Origin: Nonomuraea aurantiaca
GTDB lineage: Bacteria; Actinomycetota; Actinomycetes; Streptosporangiales; Streptosporangiaceae
DNA: 64,000 bases
Assembly (NCBI RefSeq): GCF_020215705.1
Contig: NZ_JAIWNB010000018.1
Location: forward strand, 1-64,000
Reading direction: 5' to 3'
A program made the translations under genes and the position numbers. A model generated the notes under the pieces. That model made no database searches. It was not told where the DNA came from and saw only the letters and a program-made list of their open reading frames with translations. Below are positions 52,583 to 61,499 of this stretch, piece by piece (position 1 is the first letter of the stretch; every line of letters starts with the position of its first letter).

Positions 52583-53551
52583 ATGAACAAGAAGATCATC
52601 GTCGTGGCCGGTCTGGCACTCGCGCTGACCGCCTGCGGCAAGGAGGGCGGCACCACCGCCCAGCCCGCCGCCGCGCCCAAGCCCGGTGAGAAGCCGAGCG
52701 TCTGCCTGGTGATGAAGTCGCTGGCCAACGAGTTCTTCCAGCAGATGCAGAAGGGCGCTCAGGAGCACGCCGCCAAGCGCGGCGACCTCACGCTCAGCGT
52801 GGTCGGCATCCAGAACGAGACCGACATCGACAACCAGGTCGCCGCCGTCGAGAAGTGCGTCACCCAGCAGGCCAAGGCGGTCGTGATCGCCCCCGCCGAC
52901 TCGCGCGCGCTGATCGCGCCGATCAAGCGCGCCGTCGACGCGGGCGTGAAGGTGGTCAACATCGACGTCCAGCTCGACGAGGGCGCGATGAAGGCCGCCG
53001 GCATCGGCGACAAGGTGCCCTTCGTCGGCCCCGACAACCGCGAGGGCGCCAAGCAGTCGGGCATGGAGCTGGCCAAGGCCGTCGGCAAGGGCGCCGAGGT
53101 CGTCATCCTGGAGGGCAACCCCGGCGCGGCCAACGCCGCCCAGCGCAAGGCCGGCTTCGAGGACGCGATCAAGGCGGGCGGGCTCAAGCTCGTCGACTCC
53201 AAGACCGCGCACTGGGAGACCGACGAGGCGCACACCGTCTTCGGCAACATGCTCACCGGGCACCCGAACATCAAGGGCGTGCTGGCCGGCAACGACAACA
53301 TGGCGCTCGGCGCGCTGAAGGCGATCGAGGAGCAGGGCAAGAAGGATCAGATCAAGATCGCCGCGTTCGACAACATCCCGGCCATCGCCCAGTACGTCAA
53401 GGACGGCACCGTCGTGTCCACCCTGGACCAGTACGGGGCGCAGCAGGCCTCCAACGGCATCGACTACGCCATGAAGATGATCGCCGGCGAGAACTTCAGC
53501 GGCTGGCAGAAGACCGAGATCAAGCTCATCACGAAGGACAACGTCGGATGA
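52583..53551 (+). CDS. rbsB: ribose-type ABC transporter substrate-binding lipoprotein
   Basis: The protein has a lipoprotein signal (MNKKIIVVAGLALALTACG, Cys at residue 19) and 322 residues in all. The mature part has the type I sugar-binding fold: VCLVMKSLANEFFQQMQKGA, the hinge strand VVIAPADSRALIAPI and IKGVLAGNDNMALGALKAIE. The surface receptor delivers the sugar to RbsA/RbsC. The ribosome site is AAGGAGAAA. Its stop overlaps the ATPase start. Some residues would need comparison to tell ribose from other pentoses. Confidence 0.9.
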   Translation: MNKKIIVVAGLALALTACGKEGGTTAQPAAAPKPGEKPSVCLVMKSLANEFFQQMQKGAQEHAAKRGDLTLSVVGIQNETDIDNQVAAVEKCVTQQAKAVVIAPADSRALIAPIKRAVDAGVKVVNIDVQLDEGAMKAAGIGDKVPFVGPDNREGAKQSGMELAKAVGKGAEVVILEGNPGAANAAQRKAGFEDAIKAGGLKLVDSKTAHWETDEAHTVFGNMLTGHPNIKGVLAGNDNMALGALKAIEEQGKKDQIKIAAFDNIPAIAQYVKDGTVVSTLDQYGAQQASNGIDYAMKMIAGENFSGWQKTEIKLITKDNVG

Positions 53552-55035
53552 TGACCGTCAGCGGCCTCGTCAAGCGCTTCCCCGGTGTGGTGGCGCTCGA
53601 CGGGGTCGACCTCGACATCCGCGCGGGCGAGATCCACGCCCTCGTGGGGGAGAACGGCGCGGGCAAGTCCACGCTGGTCAAGGCCCTGGCCGGGATCCAC
53701 GCGCCGGACGGCGGCACGATGACCTTCGACGGCGCGCCGTACACCCCCGCCGGCGCGGCCGACGCTCTGGCCGCCGGGATCTCGGTGGTCCACCAGGAGC
53801 TGGCGCTGCTGCCGTACCTCACCGTGGCGGAGAACCTTTTCCTGCGCGCACTGCCGCGCACGGCGGGCGTCGTCGACAGGAAGCGGCTGCGCGCGGACGC
53901 CGCGCGGCTGCTGGCCGAGATCGGTCTGGAGGTCTCGCCCGACACCCTGGTCGAGCGGCTCGGCATCGCACAGATGCAGCTGGTGGAGATCGCGAAGGCG
54001 ATCTCCACCGACTGCAAACTGCTGATCATGGACGAGCCGACCGCGACGCTCACCTCGCGCGAGTCGGGACGCCTGTTCGGCATCCTGCGGGCGCTGCGCG
54101 AGCGCGGCGTGGCCATCGTCTACATCTCCCACCACCTCCAGGAGGTGCTGGAGCTGGCCGACCGGGTCACCGTGCTGCGCAACGGGCGCAGCATCGAGAC
54201 CCGCGAGATGGCCGGCGTGACCGCGCCCGACCTGGTCAGGTCGATGGTGGGGCGCGACCTGGCGCAGGAGTTCCCGGCCAAGCCACCGACGGCGCCGGGC
54301 GAGGTGGCGCTGAAGGTGCGCGATCTCAAGGTCGCGGGCTTCGAAGGGCCGCTCTCCTTCTCGGTACGGCGCGGCGAGGTCGTGGGCCTGGCCGGGCTGG
54401 TCGGCTCCGGCCGTACCGAGGCGATGCGCGCGATCTTCGGCGCTGACCCCGCCTTGTCAGAAAATATCGAGCTTTACGGCAAGAAGGTGCACATCCGGCA
54501 CCCCCAGGACGCGGTACGGCACGGCATCAGCCTGCTCACCGAGGACCGCAAGTCGCAGGGCCTGGTCCTCGACCTGCCGATCAGCGCCAACGTCACGCTC
54601 GCCAAGCTGCGCGGCTTCCTGGTGCGCTTCGGCCGGGAACGCTCGCTCGCCGAGGACCTCGGCCGGCGCCTGCACCTGCGCTCCGCGGGCGTCGACCAGC
54701 ACGTGCGCACCCTGTCGGGCGGCAACCAGCAGAAGGTCGTGCTGGCCAAGTGGCTCAACGCCGGATCCGACATCCTGATCGTGGACGAGCCCACCCGCGG
54801 CATCGACGTCGGCGCCAAGTACGAGATCCACGAACTGCTGCTCGGCCTGGCCGCGGAGGGCAAGGCCCTGCTCGTCGTCTCCTCGGACCTGCCGGAGCTG
54901 ATGGGCATCTGCGACCGCCTCCTGGTCTTCTCCCGCGGCAAGATCGCCGGCGAGGTCGCCCGGGCTGACTTCGACGCCGAGCACATCCTCACGCTGGCCT
55001 ACTCGGGCTACCTCAAGAACGGTGAAACACAATGA
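53548..55035 (+). CDS. rbsA: ribose-type ABC transporter ATP-binding protein (two domains)
   Basis: The 495-residue protein carries two ABC domains. In the first, Walker A GENGAGKS is at residues 34-41, the degenerate signature is RLGIAQMQLVEIAKA, and Walker B is LLIMDEPTATLT. In the second, LVGSGRTEAMRAIFGAD replaces Walker A and the signature is LSGGNQQKVVLAKWL. This is the normal RbsA/MglA pattern in which the second site is catalytically weak. It energises the sugar permease. Its ATG overlaps rbsB and its end overlaps rbsC. Confidence 0.92.
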   Translation: MMTVSGLVKRFPGVVALDGVDLDIRAGEIHALVGENGAGKSTLVKALAGIHAPDGGTMTFDGAPYTPAGAADALAAGISVVHQELALLPYLTVAENLFLRALPRTAGVVDRKRLRADAARLLAEIGLEVSPDTLVERLGIAQMQLVEIAKAISTDCKLLIMDEPTATLTSRESGRLFGILRALRERGVAIVYISHHLQEVLELADRVTVLRNGRSIETREMAGVTAPDLVRSMVGRDLAQEFPAKPPTAPGEVALKVRDLKVAGFEGPLSFSVRRGEVVGLAGLVGSGRTEAMRAIFGADPALSENIELYGKKVHIRHPQDAVRHGISLLTEDRKSQGLVLDLPISANVTLAKLRGFLVRFGRERSLAEDLGRRLHLRSAGVDQHVRTLSGGNQQKVVLAKWLNAGSDILIVDEPTRGIDVGAKYEIHELLLGLAAEGKALLVVSSDLPELMGICDRLLVFSRGKIAGEVARADFDAEHILTLAYSGYLKNGETQ

Positions 55036-56030
55036 TCAAAAGGCTCGTGCTCGGCGAGGCCGGTATCGGCGTCGCCCTGGTGCTGCTCGCGGGCTTCTTC
55101 GTCATCGCCGCCCCGAGCTTCGCGACCGAGCAGAACCTGCGCAACATCATGACCCAGATCACGCTGAACACCGTGCTCGCCGTGGGCATGACGTTCGTGA
55201 TCCTGGTCGGCGGCATCGACCTGTCGGTCGGCTCGGCGATGGCGCTGTGCGCGGTCGTGTCGGGCACCATGATGGCCGGATCCGGCTCCGACCTGACGCT
55301 GGTCGGCGGGATCCTGGTGAGCGTGCTCGTCGGCGGCGTGGTCGGCTGGGTCAACGGGTTCGTGTCAGAACAGTGGCGGGTACCGTCGTTCATCGTCACC
55401 CTGGCCATGCTCAACATCGCGCGCGGCGGCGCCGAGCGGTACACCGACGCGGCCACCATCTACAACCTGCCCGCCGCGCTCAACGACTTCGGCACTCTCA
55501 CGCTCGTGGGCATCCCCGCCGTGTTCTGGGTGGCGCTGCTGCTGGCAGGGGCCGGCTGGTTCGTGCTGTCGCGCACCGTCTTCGGGCGGCTGATCTACGC
55601 CACCGGCAACAACGAGGAAGCCGTCCGCCTGTCCGGCCACAAGACCTCCCGCATCAAGATCGCCGCCTTCATGATCGCCGGATTGACCGTGGGCATCGCG
55701 GCCATCCTGTACATGGCCAGGCTCAACATCGCCAGCCCCATCCTGGGCCAGGGCTACGAGCTCAACGCGATCGCCGCCGTGGTCATCGGCGGAGCCAGCC
55801 TGATGGGCGGGCGCGGCTCCATGGTCGGTACGTTCCTCGGGGCGTGCCTGCTCGGCGTGCTCACCAACGGGCTGCTGCTCATGGGCGTCTCCGACTTCGA
55901 ACGGCAGATCATCACCGGGCTGGTGATCCTGGTCGCCGTGGTGCTGGACGCGTACCGGCTGCGCCTGGCCCGCAAGCTGGCCGTCGCCCAGCCCGCGCAG
56001 GCACTCACACCGGCGATGACCCCCTCCTGA
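55032..56030 (+). CDS. rbsC: ribose-type ABC transporter permease
   Basis: The 332-residue membrane protein has about eight to ten hydrophobic helices, among them IGVALVLLAGFFVIA and TVLAVGMTFVILVGGIDLSV. The latter ends in the conserved GGIDLSVG motif of this permease family. A cytoplasmic coupling segment ATGNNEEAVRLSGHKTSRI is typical. It forms the membrane channel as a homodimer. It is the last gene of the operon, followed by a strong hairpin. Confidence 0.92.
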   Translation: MIKRLVLGEAGIGVALVLLAGFFVIAAPSFATEQNLRNIMTQITLNTVLAVGMTFVILVGGIDLSVGSAMALCAVVSGTMMAGSGSDLTLVGGILVSVLVGGVVGWVNGFVSEQWRVPSFIVTLAMLNIARGGAERYTDAATIYNLPAALNDFGTLTLVGIPAVFWVALLLAGAGWFVLSRTVFGRLIYATGNNEEAVRLSGHKTSRIKIAAFMIAGLTVGIAAILYMARLNIASPILGQGYELNAIAAVVIGGASLMGGRGSMVGTFLGACLLGVLTNGLLLMGVSDFERQIITGLVILVAVVLDAYRLRLARKLAVAQPAQALTPAMTPS

Positions 56031-56076
56031 CCATCGACCAGCCCGGCGGGCGGCGATGTGGCCGCGGAATGCCATC

Positions 56077-56110
56077 GGGCGGGATCGTACGGCGCCGTCC
56101 GATCCCGCCC
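56077..56110. terminator. bidirectional hairpin terminator between convergent genes
   Basis: GGGCGGGATCG (56077-56087) pairs perfectly with CGATCCCGCCC (56100-56110), and the loop itself contains the palindrome ACGGCGCCGT. It sits between rbsC and the convergent lectin gene, so it can stop both transcripts. Confidence 0.8.
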
Positions 56111-56121
56111 GGCCCCCGCGC

Positions 56122-56691
56122 TCAGACGTCGATCCACCAGAGCTGCTCGCCGCCTTGGTGGCAGCGCCACTGGTAGATGTCCGTCCACTCCTCGACGAAC
56201 CGGGCGTCGAGGCACTTGCTGGTCCCCACGTTCCAGAACTCGTAGTACCCGTCGTCGCGCGCCACGAGATGCCACTTCTGGTTGGTGCCCTGGTGGCAGC
56301 CGAACGTCATGCCGGTGGCGCCGTCGGCCGTGGACCAGCCGCCGACCTCCAGGCACGCCTTGGTGGCGGTGTTGATGACGAAGTACTGGTGCGGTACGTC
56401 GTTGCCGGCGGCGTCCTTGACCTTGATGAGGTCCCAGCGGTCGTGCCCCCAGCCGGAATTGCAGCGCAGGAGCAGGACGTTCCCCCCGTCGGTGCCGGGC
56501 CCGTTGACGCAGCGGTGACTGCGGGTGTTCCAGAGGATGATGTTGTGCCGCTCTCCGGGGGCCTCGGCGAGTCGCGCCGCGCCCGCGGAGGAGGCGTCCG
56601 TCGTGGCGATCTCCGTGAGGACCTGGGTGGAGAACGCCGCGGTGAGAGCGAGAGCGGCGGCCGCCGTGCGACGACGGAACGCGTGTTTCAT
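56122..56691 (-). CDS. secreted ricin-type beta-trefoil lectin protein
   Basis: The ATG at 56691 follows GGAG and gives 189 residues. A twin-arginine-like or Sec signal (FRRRTAAAALALTAAFS) leads to a domain with three QxW-like repeats: HDRWDLI, NQKWHLV and EQLWWIDV. Paired cysteines are spaced as in ricin B-type trefoils (CVNGPGTDGGNVLLLRC, CLEVGGW, CLDARF). It is expected to be exported and to bind sugars. No catalytic domain is attached. It is convergent with rbsC and in tandem with the WD40 gene upstream. Confidence 0.85.
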   Translation of the reverse strand: MKHAFRRRTAAAALALTAAFSTQVLTEIATTDASSAGAARLAEAPGERHNIILWNTRSHRCVNGPGTDGGNVLLLRCNSGWGHDRWDLIKVKDAAGNDVPHQYFVINTATKACLEVGGWSTADGATGMTFGCHQGTNQKWHLVARDDGYYEFWNVGTSKCLDARFVEEWTDIYQWRCHQGGEQLWWIDV

Positions 56692-56810
56692 CTCGGGCTC
56701 CTTCTGGGTCGCTGTTGGTGGGACGACCGTCGCACGGCCGAAGGGGGCCGATCGAGGGCGTACGGATCGTCCGTACAAGCCCGTACAGGAGCCGATCTCA
56801 CATTCCGCGG

Positions 56811-59800
56811 TTACCGGCAAGCGGGCTGGAACGTCACGCCCGGCAGGTATCGCGCCCATTCGCCGGCCGTGATGCGCGGATGAGCGAGCGCGCAGACCTG
56901 GGCGGCGACGCGGCCGGGATCGATGTCCCACAGCCGGGCGGTGGAGTCGGCGGCGCCGGTGACGAGCGTGCGTCCGTCGGGGGCGAACGCCACCGCGTTG
57001 AGCACGTCGGTGTGCCCGGTCAGGGTGACCGGCGGGCGGGGGGTACGCGGGTCGGTCACGTCCCAGATGCGCAGGGCGCGATCGGCTCCGGCGGTGGCGA
57101 GGATCCGGCCGTCGGGGGTGAAGGCCAGGTCGTTGATGTTGTTGCTGTGCCCGGAGAGCACCGAGAGCAGGCCGGGGTGGCTCGGATCTGTCACGTTCCA
57201 CAACCGCGCGGTGTGGTCGGCTCCGGCGGTGGCGAGCACGCGGCCATCGGGGCGGAACAGCGCTCTGAAGACGTTCTGGGTGTGGCCGTTGAGGGTGGCG
57301 AGCGGCGCGGGCCGGCGCGGGTCGGTCACGTCCCACAGCCGGGCGGTGTGGTCGGCGCTGGCCGTGGCGAGGACCCGCCCCGACGGGTCGAAGACCGCCG
57401 AGATGACCGCGGCGCCATGACCGGTGATCGTGGCGAGTCGCCGGGGGTGGCGGGGGTCGGACACGTCCCACAGCCGGGCGGTGGAGTCGGCTCCGGCGGT
57501 GGCGAGCGTGCGGCCGTCGGGGCTGAACATCACCGAGAAGACGTTCGAGATATGGCCGGTGAGGGTGGCCAGCGGAACCGGGCGGCCGGGGACGGACAGA
57601 TCCCACAGCCGGGTCGTGGCGTCGAGGCTGGCGGTGGCCAGTACGCGGCCGTCCGGCCGGAACGCCAGCCAGCTCACGCCGTCGGTGTGGCCGCGCAGCG
57701 TGGCCAGTTTGACCGGGTGGGCGGGGTCGGCCACGTTCCACAACCCGGCCGTGCCCTGGCCGCCGGCGGCCAGGAGACGTCCGCTCGGATCGAACTCCAC
57801 CGAGCTCACCCCGCCGCTGTGGCCGCCGATCACGTGGCCGGGCAGGTCCCACAGGCGGACCACGTTGTCCTGCCCGCCGCTGACGAGCGTGCGGCCGTCG
57901 AGGCTGAAGGACACGGTGTAGACGGTGTCGGCGTGTCCTTCGAGGGTGATCGGGGAGTCCGGGGCGCGCGGGTCGGAGATGTCCCACAGCCGTACCGTGG
58001 TGTCGTAGCTGCCGCTGGCCAGCAGGCCGGCGTCGGGGCTGAAGGCGAGCGAGACGACGCCGTTGCGATGCCCGGCGAGGATCACCGGCCGGCCGGGACG
58101 GCGCGGGTCGGAGACGTCCCACAGCCGTACGGTGGCGTCGAACCCGCCGGTGGCGAGCAGGCGGCCGCTCGCATCGAACGCCGCCGACAGCACCCGGTCG
58201 GTGTGCCCGGCCAGCTCCGTCAGCACGCGCGGCCGGCGCCGGTCCGTCACGTCCCACAGGCGGAGGGTGTACGAGGGGCCGTGGGTGAGGAGGGTGCGGC
58301 CGTCGGGGGAGAAGACGGCCAGCCCGGCGGCGTCGCGCCGGCCGGTCAGAACGGTCAGCCGGCTGGGGTGGTAGGGGTCCTTGACGTCCCACAGTCGTAC
58401 GGTCGCGTCGTAGCTCGCGCTGGCCAGCGTGCGCCCGTCGGGGCTGAAGGAGACGTGCCGGACATCTCCGGTGTGCCCGGTGAGGGTGGCGGCGGCGCGC
58501 GGGTGGCGCGGGTCGGCCAGGTCCCACAGCCGTACGGTCCGGTCGCTGCTCGCGGTGGCCAGCGTACGCCCGCCGGGGGCGAACACGGCCGCCGTGACGC
58601 CGCCCGTGTGCCCGGTCAGCGTCGCCACGGTCCTCGGCCGGTGCCGGTCGGCGACGTCGTACAGCCGGACGACGCCGTCGAGCGCGGCGGTGACCAGGAG
58701 ACGCGCGTCCGGACTGAACTCGGCGGCGTACACGGCGAGGGTGTGCCCGGTCAGAAGCGTCGCGTAGTGGGAGGAGAAGGCGCTGAGCAGGCCGCCGCGG
58801 GCCTCCGCGGTGGGGGAGAGGCGGTAGGCGGCCAGGTTGAGCTGCGCCGCCAGCGCCGGATTGACGGCGCGCAGCCCGGCGGCCTCTTTGGCGGCGTTCC
58901 CCGCCAGGGCCATGTCGCGCTGCTCCTGAGTGTCGCGCTGGCTCCTGACGGCGACGACGCCCGCCGCGGCCGTGAGGACGAACAGCACCACCAGCCCGGC
59001 GACCAGCCGGCGCAGACGCCGGGTGCCGCGCCGCGCGGCCCGCTGCTCCTCCAGCTCGCGCCGGACCGAGGCGTCGAGGAACTCGCGCGCCAGCGGGCTC
59101 ATGTCGGCGGCGGTCGTCGCGCCGCCGACCCATTCCCGCGCGGCGGCCAGGCGCGTGCCCCGGTACAACGCGGCCGGGTCCCGGTGCTCGCGGTGCCAGT
59201 TGGCGGCGGCCTCGGCCAGCCGCCGCCCCACGACCAGCCCCGTACGGTCGGTGTCCAGCCACGCTCGCAGCTGCGGCCAGGCCGTCAGCAGGGCCTCGTG
59301 GCTGATCGCCACGGTGTCCACGTCGGCCGTGATCAACCGCTGGGCGACGAACCTGTCGAGTACGTCCTCGCGCCGCGCGGCCTCCTCGTCCCCGGCCTCG
59401 GCGAGCAGCTCGGCGGTGACCATCCGGCGGCGTGTGTCGGCGGTGTCGGCGGCGACGTGGACCAGGCTGAGGAACAACCGGCGGGCCTGCTCCCGCTCCT
59501 GCGCCCCGAGCTCGTCGTAGACCTTGCTCGCACTGGCCGCCACGGCGCCGTCGATCCCGCCGGCCTCGCGATAGTCGTTGATCGTCAGGCGTCGGCCCTG
59601 GCTGCGGGACCAGGTGGCGTACAGGGCGTGGGACAGCAGCGGCAACACCCCGGCCTCGTGCGCCGCGCCCTGCTTCCCGACCGGGGATGCCACATCGCGC
59701 GCTTGCCCGCCAGGAAGTGCCGCATCGCGCGCTTGCCCGCCAGGGGGTGCCACATCGCGCAGCAGCAGCTCGACCAGGCCCTCTTCCAGCTCCAGCTTCG

Positions 59801-60884
59801 CCTTGCGCGCGGGCTCCACGATCGCCGCGCGCAGCTCGGCCTCGCTCATCGGGCCGACCGCGACCTGACCGGCCTGCACCGCCGCGACGAGGCGGGGGTG
59901 GCGGAGCACCTGGCCGTAGAAGTCGGCTCGCAAGCCCACCACGACCAGCGCACCGGCGTCGGCCGCCGCGCACAGGGCGCCGATGAACGCCTGCCGCTCG
60001 CCCTCGTCGGCGCACGCGCTGAAGACCTCCTCGAACTGGTCGACGACCAGCACCGGCGCCGGATCGCCCGGCGCGGGCCGCAGCAGCTCACCACACCGGC
60101 TTGGCTCGGCCCGCAGCGCCGCCACCAGCTCAGCGACCGTGGCGCTGGGCGGTCTGGGGGTCGCCGTGCCGGACGGTTCGGGGGTCGCGGTGCCGGACGG
60201 CTCGGTAGCCGTCGTGGCGGGTGGCTCGGTGGCTGTCGTGGCGGGCGTCAGCCGGGCGGCCAGCTCGTTCAGCGGGTGGGAACCGGGTGTGAACAGCGGC
60301 TCCTGCCACAGGGCCACGCCCGGCACCCGGCCGGCCGCGAGAGCGGGGATCAGTCCGGCGCGCAGCAGCGACGACTTCCCCGCCCCGGACGCCCCCACGA
60401 CCACCTGCACCCCGCCCCCGGCGGCGCGCAGCCCGTTCAGCCGGTCGAGCAGCAGGCTGGTAAGGGCCTCGCGCCCGAAGAACCAGGCGGCGTCCTCAGG
60501 CCCGAAGCTCGCCAGCCCCTTGTACGGCTCCGCCCCCGCCGGACGGCGGCCGGGCGCCCGGCGGACCCGCAGCCAGGCACGTAACCACTGCTCGAGCACG
60601 CCGGGATCGTCCACCCCGCACACGGTCAGCAGCCGTACCAGCAGATCGCGCAGGGCCGTGGACGGCAACCCGCGCCCTGCGAACCAGTCGCCTATCGTGC
60701 TGTGCGCGCCACCGACACCGATCTTGACCGCCACCTGCCGGACCGTCATCCCCGACCGTTCACGCAGCAGCGTCAGCTCCCGCGCGAAGTCCTGCCGGGT
60801 ACGGACCCGCCCGGGATCAGGCAGATCCGGCTCACCCTCGATCACGCCCGCCATCCCGCCTCCCATCCCACCCCAAGCAGTCAC
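56811..60884 (-). CDS. XRE-HTH / STAND NTPase / transmembrane / 14-repeat WD40 protein
   Basis: This 1357-residue protein has four parts. Residues 30-85 form an XRE-type HTH (FARELTLLRERSGMTVRQVA). Residues 120-600 form an nSTAND1 NTPase (PYKGLASFGPEDAAWFFGRE, Walker A VVGASGAGKSSLLRAG, Walker B-like PVLVVDQFEEVFSAC). A membrane helix is near residue 640 (LVAGLVVLFVLTAAAGVVAV). From about 710 to the end run 14 WD40 repeats (LTGHT...FSPDG...LATAS...RLWD), enough for two seven-bladed propellers. Proteins like this are signal-sensing switches and are often seen in conflict or developmental regulation. Start ATG 60884, with alternative ATG near 60855. The frame is intact. Two low-complexity repeat tracts lie inside the NTPase part. 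Confidence 0.9.
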   Translation of the reverse strand: MTAWGGMGGGMAGVIEGEPDLPDPGRVRTRQDFARELTLLRERSGMTVRQVAVKIGVGGAHSTIGDWFAGRGLPSTALRDLLVRLLTVCGVDDPGVLEQWLRAWLRVRRAPGRRPAGAEPYKGLASFGPEDAAWFFGREALTSLLLDRLNGLRAAGGGVQVVVGASGAGKSSLLRAGLIPALAAGRVPGVALWQEPLFTPGSHPLNELAARLTPATTATEPPATTATEPSGTATPEPSGTATPRPPSATVAELVAALRAEPSRCGELLRPAPGDPAPVLVVDQFEEVFSACADEGERQAFIGALCAAADAGALVVVGLRADFYGQVLRHPRLVAAVQAGQVAVGPMSEAELRAAIVEPARKAKLELEEGLVELLLRDVAPPGGQARDAALPGGQARDVASPVGKQGAAHEAGVLPLLSHALYATWSRSQGRRLTINDYREAGGIDGAVAASASKVYDELGAQEREQARRLFLSLVHVAADTADTRRRMVTAELLAEAGDEEAARREDVLDRFVAQRLITADVDTVAISHEALLTAWPQLRAWLDTDRTGLVVGRRLAEAAANWHREHRDPAALYRGTRLAAAREWVGGATTAADMSPLAREFLDASVRRELEEQRAARRGTRRLRRLVAGLVVLFVLTAAAGVVAVRSQRDTQEQRDMALAGNAAKEAAGLRAVNPALAAQLNLAAYRLSPTAEARGGLLSAFSSHYATLLTGHTLAVYAAEFSPDARLLVTAALDGVVRLYDVADRHRPRTVATLTGHTGGVTAAVFAPGGRTLATASSDRTVRLWDLADPRHPRAAATLTGHTGDVRHVSFSPDGRTLASASYDATVRLWDVKDPYHPSRLTVLTGRRDAAGLAVFSPDGRTLLTHGPSYTLRLWDVTDRRRPRVLTELAGHTDRVLSAAFDASGRLLATGGFDATVRLWDVSDPRRPGRPVILAGHRNGVVSLAFSPDAGLLASGSYDTTVRLWDISDPRAPDSPITLEGHADTVYTVSFSLDGRTLVSGGQDNVVRLWDLPGHVIGGHSGGVSSVEFDPSGRLLAAGGQGTAGLWNVADPAHPVKLATLRGHTDGVSWLAFRPDGRVLATASLDATTRLWDLSVPGRPVPLATLTGHISNVFSVMFSPDGRTLATAGADSTARLWDVSDPRHPRRLATITGHGAAVISAVFDPSGRVLATASADHTARLWDVTDPRRPAPLATLNGHTQNVFRALFRPDGRVLATAGADHTARLWNVTDPSHPGLLSVLSGHSNNINDLAFTPDGRILATAGADRALRIWDVTDPRTPRPPVTLTGHTDVLNAVAFAPDGRTLVTGAADSTARLWDIDPGRVAAQVCALAHPRITAGEWARYLPGVTFQPACR
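59689..59760. repeat. 30-bp tandem repeat in the STAND NTPase gene
   Basis: Two full copies (59689-59718, 59719-59748) and a 12-base partial copy encode a ten-residue repeat ARDxAxPGGQ on the minus strand. A second, 24-bp repeat lies near 60167-60245 and encodes Thr/Pro-rich ATEPSGTATP-like units. Confidence 0.8.
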
Positions 60885-61499
60885 AACGTTACGATCGGTA
60901 AGGCTTCCACCGCGCGCATCTGGCCGGTAGTTGACACATGTGAGCGTGACTTATCAGAAGGGCCTCCACTTCGCTCCGGGCGTTCTTCTGGGGCGCTTCG
61001 GCGCACAACGGGCTTCGCTTGTGGGCGCTTCGCGCCTTCAGAGCTCAGGCGCTGCTTCCAGCCGGGCAAAAGCCCCGACCCCGGAAGGACCTCGCTGCAC
61101 GAGGACGCAGGCAGCTCGTCCAGCAGGGCCCGGGTCGTCCGCGGCAGCCGCTCCACCGTGGACCGGCAGGAACCGGTCCTCGAAGCCTTGACCCCCCGGT
61201 CCACCATGAGGAGCAGCGCCCGCGGGACGAGGTGAGCGCGATGACCGGACTCGCCCCGCTCCCACGCCTCAGGCTGACAGCGGCGGGGACAGTGAGACGG
61301 GTCGCCTGCCTGGACGCCGAATCGCGGCTCACATAGGTATAGGCGATATGCCCGATCGCAATCAGGGCTTTGTGCGTGGTCGGTGGCGTGTGGTTGATTC
61401 GGATGGCTCCCGCAGGCCTGTTCCGAGCGGCGAATCCATCCATGACACCCAGCGGTCCACCGCGGGCAGCGGTGCCCGCACCTACGTGAGGAGAAGCGT
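60885..61499. other. 615-nt region without a supported gene
   Basis: No convincing gene is visible. On the minus strand near 61330-61420 the peptide TTHKALIAIGHIAYTYVSRD faintly resembles the C-terminal region of IS110-type transposases, but it is short and isolated. Some repeated GGGCGCTTCG motifs occur near 60985-61045. The promoter of the WD40 gene should lie near 60890-60950, and the thiolase ribosome site is GAGGAGA at about 61488. Confidence 0.3.

Noticed and set aside
56715..60584. 1289-residue plus-strand frame opposite the WD40 gene
   Set aside because: Repetitive shadow caused by the WD40 repeats. No start signal or recognisable domain.
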